Shown here one piece after another: positions 60,621-64,000 of a DNA stretch of 64,000 bases. The position numbers and the translations under genes were made by a program. Position 1 is the first letter of the stretch. Every line of letters starts with the position of its first letter. Below the pieces are notes generated by a model, which saw nothing but the letters and a program-made list of their open reading frames with translations, made no database searches and had not been told where the DNA came from. Origin of the DNA: Flexivirga aerilata (GTDB taxonomy: Bacteria; Actinomycetota; Actinomycetes; Actinomycetales; Dermatophilaceae); assembly GCF_013002715.1 (NCBI RefSeq), contig NZ_JABENB010000001.1, forward strand, positions 744,001 to 808,000, given 5' to 3'.

Positions 60621-61345
60621 TTCTTCACTTTCGCGAACTTGAGGTCGGTGCCGCCGACGTATGCCGGGAAGGTCGCCTTGGTCTCGGTCTTGACGTCGTA
60701 GCCGAGGCCGACGGCATCGACGTAGGCGCGGTAGTTGGCGACGGCCGGGTCGTCGGTGAGGGCCTGCCGCAGCTTCGCCGGGTCACCCATCGCCCGGATC
60801 ACGAACGGCGGGGAGTAGACCCGCCCCTGCAGCAACAGGGTGTTGCCGACGCATCGCACCGCCGAGGTGCTGATCACCCGCTGGTCCATCAGCATCATCG
60901 ACGTGGCGCCGCCCGCCCAGAGCGCGTTGACCACGGCCTGCACGTCCTGCTGGTGCACCACGAGCCAGTCGAGGTTGGCGCCGTCGGGCAGCGTGGACGG
61001 GTCGCGCTTGGAGTCGTTGAGCGACACGCTCACCACCTGGCCGGTGACGCTGGTCAGGCCGGCGCTCGCGGCATACCCGTCGGCCTGCTGCTGGGTGCTG
61101 GCCAGTTTGCCCGAGCCCGGAGCGTCCTTCTTGGACAGCGAGTCGACCTCGCCCTGCAGGCCTTTGACGCCGGCCGCCTGATCGGCCACCCGCCGGTTGC
61201 CGGCCTGCACGACCTGCACCAGGTCGCGCGTGCCCGGACGCAGATCGGAACCCTGGGACGTGCTGGCGCTGACGCCGAAGAGGCTGCCCGCAGCGAGCGC
61301 GACGACCGGCACGGCATACGCCCATCGACTGCGTGGTCTGCGCAC
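60617..61345 (-). CDS. DUF881-family membrane-anchored protein
   Basis: A 242-residue protein from GTG 61345, behind GGGAAGG. It has one N-terminal membrane helix (YAVPVVALAAGSLFGVSAST), a short coiled coil (TRDLVQVVQAGNRRVADQAA) and the DUF881 domain (VSVSLNDSKRDPS, LVVHQQDVQAVVNALWAGGA, YVDAVGLGYDVKT). DUF881 proteins lie near division genes and their role is unknown. An in-frame extension upstream is less likely. Confidence 0.85.
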   Translation of the reverse strand: MRRPRSRWAYAVPVVALAAGSLFGVSASTSQGSDLRPGTRDLVQVVQAGNRRVADQAAGVKGLQGEVDSLSKKDAPGSGKLASTQQQADGYAASAGLTSVTGQVVSVSLNDSKRDPSTLPDGANLDWLVVHQQDVQAVVNALWAGGATSMMLMDQRVISTSAVRCVGNTLLLQGRVYSPPFVIRAMGDPAKLRQALTDDPAVANYRAYVDAVGLGYDVKTETKATFPAYVGGTDLKFAKVKK

Positions 61346-61416
61346 CGGCCCGCACCTTCCCTGAATTACGCTGTACCGCAATTCTGTCATCCAGACCGAT
61401 TGCAGGGAGAAGCGCC

Positions 61417-61974
61417 GTGAGCAAGTCCGACAAGCCGTCGACCGACGACCAGGACGGAGCCGCAACCGAGCGCGAGATCCTCGAGGCCGAGGCGGCGGAC
61501 GACGCCCCCGCCAAGGCCGCCGCCAACCGGGCCGGCGCCGCCGAGGAGAAGACCGACGCGCAGCAGGCGACAGTGAAGAAGAAGGCGGCCGCCAAGGCCG
61601 ACGCCGAGGACGCCGAGGCCTCCCGCGACTCCCGCGAGGCCGCGCAGCTCTCGGCGCAGGCCAAGGACGAGCGATCGTCCGACTCCTCCGACGCCAAGAC
61701 GCTCGCCGCGCAGGCCAAGCAGAAGAAGGCCGAGGCGAAGGCGGAGGCCAAGCAGGCCCGCGCCGACCGGCGCGCCGCGGGCATCGCCGACGGCCCGAAC
61801 CCGAGCTGGTGGGTGCCGACGATGTGCGCCCTGATGATCGTCGGTCTCTTCTGGCTGGTGACCTACTACCTGTCGTCCGAGAAATACCCGATCCCCGGCA
61901 TCGGCCTCGGCAACATGGCGATCGGCTTCGGTCTCATCCTGGTCGGTTTCGCGATGACGACCCGCTGGCGATAG
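61417..61974 (+). CDS. crgA: CrgA division-septation regulator with long N-terminal extension
   Basis: A 185-residue protein. The C-terminal 70 residues are CrgA: two helices (VPTMCALMIVGLFWLVTYYL, LGNMAIGFGLILVGFAMTTR) joined by SSEKYPIPGIG. CrgA recruits FtsZ/FtsI/PBP proteins at the divisome and usually has about 85-95 residues. Here residues 1-115 are Ala/Lys/Glu/Asp-rich and probably form a charged coiled coil in the cytoplasm. GTG 61417 follows AGGGAGA. Confidence 0.9.
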   Translation: MSKSDKPSTDDQDGAATEREILEAEAADDAPAKAAANRAGAAEEKTDAQQATVKKKAAAKADAEDAEASRDSREAAQLSAQAKDERSSDSSDAKTLAAQAKQKKAEAKAEAKQARADRRAAGIADGPNPSWWVPTMCALMIVGLFWLVTYYLSSEKYPIPGIGLGNMAIGFGLILVGFAMTTRWR

Positions 61975-62061
61975 CCCTCCGCCACAGCCCAGCAGCAGAC
62001 ACGCCGCCGCCCGGACATCCCGGGCGGCGGCGTGCTCTATTCAATGTCCCTCGTCCATGCG

Positions 62062-62183
62062 CTGTCCACAGGGTTGTCCACAGTCCGTGGATAACTACAT
62101 CGATGTGACTTCGCATCTTCGTTCGTATGACGGCAGCCGCGTCCGCCCACTTGTCCACAGGGTTGTCCACAGCAGGTGGATAA
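62062..62183. other. Cluster of DnaA boxes between crgA and the rhomboid gene
   Basis: Two similar modules, each with two direct DnaA-type boxes and one inverted box. Module 1: CTGTCCACA (62062-62070), TTGTCCACA (62074-62082) and inverted CGTGGATAA (62086-62094). Module 2: TTGTCCACA (62151-62159), TTGTCCACA (62163-62171) and inverted GGTGGATAA (62175-62183). Each is followed by CTACATnGATGTGA. TTGTCCACA is the actinobacterial DnaA consensus. Function is inferred. Confidence 0.75.
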
Positions 62184-62201
62184 CTACATGGATGTGATTC
62201 G

Positions 62202-63086
62202 TCAGGCGGTCGGCAGGTGCACCGACTCGAAGCGCACCGCGGCCAGCACCGCGAGCACCACGACGATCCCGGCGAGCGCGACCCACTGCCACTGCCGGCG
62301 CTCGCGACCCAGCAGGGCGATCGCGCCGGCGCATACGCCGCCGGTGATGGCGCCACCGAGGTGGGCCTGCCAGGCGACGTTGGGCACCACGAAGCCGATG
62401 ACCGCATTGATCGCGATCAGCGTGACCATCGGCCCGATCTCCCGGCCGAGGCGCCGGTTGAGCACGACCACCGCGAGGAAGAGCCCGAAGACCGCACCGG
62501 ACGCGCCGACGGTCGGGGTGTTCCAGCCGGTCACCTGGTCCGACACCGAGCTCGGCGTCGAGGCCAGCAGCTCGTAGCCGACCGAGCCGCCGATCGCCGA
62601 GATGAGGTAGAGGGCGAGGAACCGCGCGCGACCGAGCAGGGGCTCGAGGTACTGCCCGCAGATCCAGAGGGCGTACATGTTGAACAGCAGGTGGAACGGC
62701 GAGTAGGGCGAGTGCACGAACGCCGCCGTGAGGAAGCGCCAGGGGTCCTCCTTGGAGAGGATCGGCGCGTAGAGCAGGTTGTCGGTGACGGTCGGGTCGA
62801 GCCGTTGCGCGACCCAGACGACCGCGCAGATCGCGATCAGGCCGATCGTGACGACCGGCCGGCCCTGCGCCAGGCCTCCGCCGAAAACGGAGACCTGGCG
62901 CGGGGTTTCGCGCTTGCCCTGGTTGACGCAGTCGACGCACTGGACGCCCACCGCGGCGGGCCGCTGGCACTCGGCGCAGGCCGGTCGGCCGCAGCGCTGG
63001 CACGACACCATCGCCACCCGGTCGGGATGACGAGGGCAGGTCGGTGCCTGCATGGCGGGCTGGTTCACGTCGGGTTCCTGCGTCAT
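62202..63086 (-). CDS. Rhomboid-family intramembrane serine protease
   Basis: A 294-residue protein. A Cys-rich N-terminus (CPRHPDRVAMVSCQRCGRPA, CAECQRPAAVGVQCVDC) resembles a B-box zinc finger. Six or seven helices follow. The catalytic Ser is in VGASGAVFGL, and the His in NVAWQAHLGGAITGG; FHLLFNMYALW is the usual HxxxN motif. It cleaves membrane proteins within the bilayer. Position between crgA and ppiA is conserved in Actinobacteria. Confidence 0.9.
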   Translation of the reverse strand: MTQEPDVNQPAMQAPTCPRHPDRVAMVSCQRCGRPACAECQRPAAVGVQCVDCVNQGKRETPRQVSVFGGGLAQGRPVVTIGLIAICAVVWVAQRLDPTVTDNLLYAPILSKEDPWRFLTAAFVHSPYSPFHLLFNMYALWICGQYLEPLLGRARFLALYLISAIGGSVGYELLASTPSSVSDQVTGWNTPTVGASGAVFGLFLAVVVLNRRLGREIGPMVTLIAINAVIGFVVPNVAWQAHLGGAITGGVCAGAIALLGRERRQWQWVALAGIVVVLAVLAAVRFESVHLPTA

Positions 63087-63110
63087 ACCGTCATGCCGAG
63101 GTCAGTCCGG

Positions 63111-63629
63111 TCACTTCTCGACGGTGACCTTCTCGATCACGACCGGCTCGACCGGCTTGTCCTGCGCACCGGTCTGCACGCCCGCGATCTGGTCGACCAC
63201 GTCGCGGCTGGCCTGGTCGGCGACCTCACCGAAGATGGTGTGCTTGCCCTGCAGCCAGGTGGTCGGGCCGACGGTGATGAAGAACTGCGAGCCGTTGGTG
63301 CCCTTGCCGCCGCGCTTGCCGGCGTTGGCCATCGCGAGCATGTAGGGGGCCGAGAAGTTCTTGTCCGGCGAGATCTCGTCGTCGAACTCGTAGCCCGGGC
63401 CGCCGATGCCAATGCCCTGTGGGCAGCCGCCCTGGATCATGAAGCCGGGGATGATGCGGTGGAAGGTCAGGCCGTCGTAGAACGGCGTCGGGCTGGTGCG
63501 CCCGGCGTCGTCGCGGTAGTCCTTGGTGCCCTCCGCGAGGCCGACGAAGTTGTCGACCGTCTTGGGCGCGTCGTGGGGGAAGAGGTTCAGCTTGATGTCG
63601 CCATGATTGGTGTGCAGCGTTGCGATCAT
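63111..63629 (-). CDS. ppiA: Cyclophilin-type peptidyl-prolyl isomerase
   Basis: A 172-residue cyclophilin. It has DIKLNLFPHDAPKTVDNFVG, the catalytic FHRIIPGFMIQGG, GSQFFITVGPTTWL and GKHTIFGEV. It speeds cis-trans isomerisation of proline in the cytoplasm; no signal peptide is visible. It is 24 nt from the rhomboid gene on the same strand, an order typical near actinobacterial oriC. Confidence 0.93.
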   Translation of the reverse strand: MIATLHTNHGDIKLNLFPHDAPKTVDNFVGLAEGTKDYRDDAGRTSPTPFYDGLTFHRIIPGFMIQGGCPQGIGIGGPGYEFDDEISPDKNFSAPYMLAMANAGKRGGKGTNGSQFFITVGPTTWLQGKHTIFGEVADQASRDVVDQIAGVQTGAQDKPVEPVVIEKVTVEK

Positions 63630-63782
63630 GCGTCAAGTCTCGCATTTCGTATGGCGGGAGCGACGCGCGAGCCGGAAGGTCGGTGCGAAGTTCCGCCACC
63701 GGCCTGCTGCGGGCCGGTGGCGTCGCCTGGCAGGATGAGCCGAAGCGCCATACCCAAGGCTTCTTTTCATAGGAGGGCACCA

Positions 63783-64000
63783 GTGCTTCGCAGGACCTCG
63801 CGCACCGACGCGGTCAAGGACAAGGCTTCCGACCTGCTGTCGGCCGCTTCCGACGCGGTCGAGGACGTCGCCGGCACCGTCAAGGAGAAGGTCGCCCCGG
63901 TGGTGGACGACCTCGCCGAGAAGCTCGACGACGCCAAGGGCTCGGCGGCCGACGCTGCGGCCCCGCACGCCAAGGACCTCGGCAAGCGGGCCAAGAAGGT
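63783..64000 (+). CDS. Helical hypothetical protein, 3' end outside window
   Basis: Starts at GTG 63783 after a strong AGGAGG (TAGGAGGGCACCAG). The visible 72 residues are Ala/Lys/Asp-rich helix without a membrane segment (DAVKDKASDLLSAASDAVED, VAGTVKEKVAPVVDDLAEKL). Similar stress-like helical proteins (DUF5324-like in Streptomyces) lie next to the cyclophilin gene. A role cannot be given from this part. Confidence 0.7.
   Translation, partial: MLRRTSRTDAVKDKASDLLSAASDAVEDVAGTVKEKVAPVVDDLAEKLDDAKGSAADAAAPHAKDLGKRAKK

Noticed and set aside
62062..62183. Calling the DnaA-box cluster oriC
   Set aside because: dnaA and dnaN are not in the window and there is no AT-rich unwinding region next to the boxes.

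Overview
The window is a high-GC actinobacterial chromosome segment. The right end carries the conserved cluster fhaA-fhaB-pstP-rodA-pbpA-pknA-pknB, then trpG/pabA, a DUF881 gene, crgA, a rhomboid protease and ppiA, which lies near dnaA/oriC in Actinobacteria. FbiC (deazaflavin, F420 pathway), a DUF222-HNH gene with its typical satellite repeats, and the codon style point to a Micrococcales relative (Dermacoccaceae or Intrasporangiaceae-like). That placement is inference.

Layout. 0-9 kb: a telA-family gene running off the left end, a UBP zinc-finger protein, a TetR regulator, a two-gene ABC exporter with a divergent winged-helix regulator, an rRNA/tRNA 2'-O-methyltransferase and a small-molecule methyltransferase. 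8.6-11.4 kb: a DUF222-HNH gene between two blocks of repeats. 11.4-19.4 kb: NUDIX; a translationally coupled trio (acyl-CoA-dehydrogenase-like, PIG-L deacetylase/methyltransferase fusion, glycosyltransferase); a PadR-ModA-ModBC oxyanion uptake operon; a TetR gene. 19.5-33 kb: fbiC, oxidoreductases, a zinc alcohol dehydrogenase between two long hairpins, uppP, a COG4705 membrane protein with a convergent two-component pair, small acetyltransferase/DUF4288 genes with a duplicated hairpin element, and an Old Yellow Enzyme.

33.1-46.3 kb is a lower-GC island ending at a tRNA-Leu(CAG) gene. Its left part (about 33.4-42.5 kb) looks like an undescribed biosynthetic cluster. One strand carries a tightly overlapping set: SCP2-like protein, acyl-CoA dehydrogenase, acyltransferase-like protein, E1/ThiF-like adenylating enzyme, AsnO/VioC-like Fe(II)/2-oxoglutarate hydroxylase, MFS exporter, amidase, a 46-residue peptide, and a catalytically complete LipB-like octanoyltransferase whose start lies 5 nt beyond the peptide stop. 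HxlR and MarR regulators sit divergently at candidate operators. A small acidic peptide coupled to a LipB-type acyltransferase and clustered with an E1 enzyme suggests a peptide-based (RiPP-like or carrier-peptide) pathway. The right part of the island has decayed genes, a GmrSD-like DUF262 restriction protein and an IS481-type transposase remnant.

46.4-64 kb is core: envelope growth and Ser/Thr kinase signalling (FhaA, FhaB, PstP, RodA, PbpA, PknA, PknB), interrupted by a sugar module (GH4, DeoR, PfkB kinase, inositol-monophosphatase-like), then trpG, crgA, rhomboid and ppiA. A cluster of DnaA boxes lies between crgA and the rhomboid gene.

Across the core, the octamer GTATGMCG (either strand) is far commoner than base composition predicts, and it is scarce in the island.
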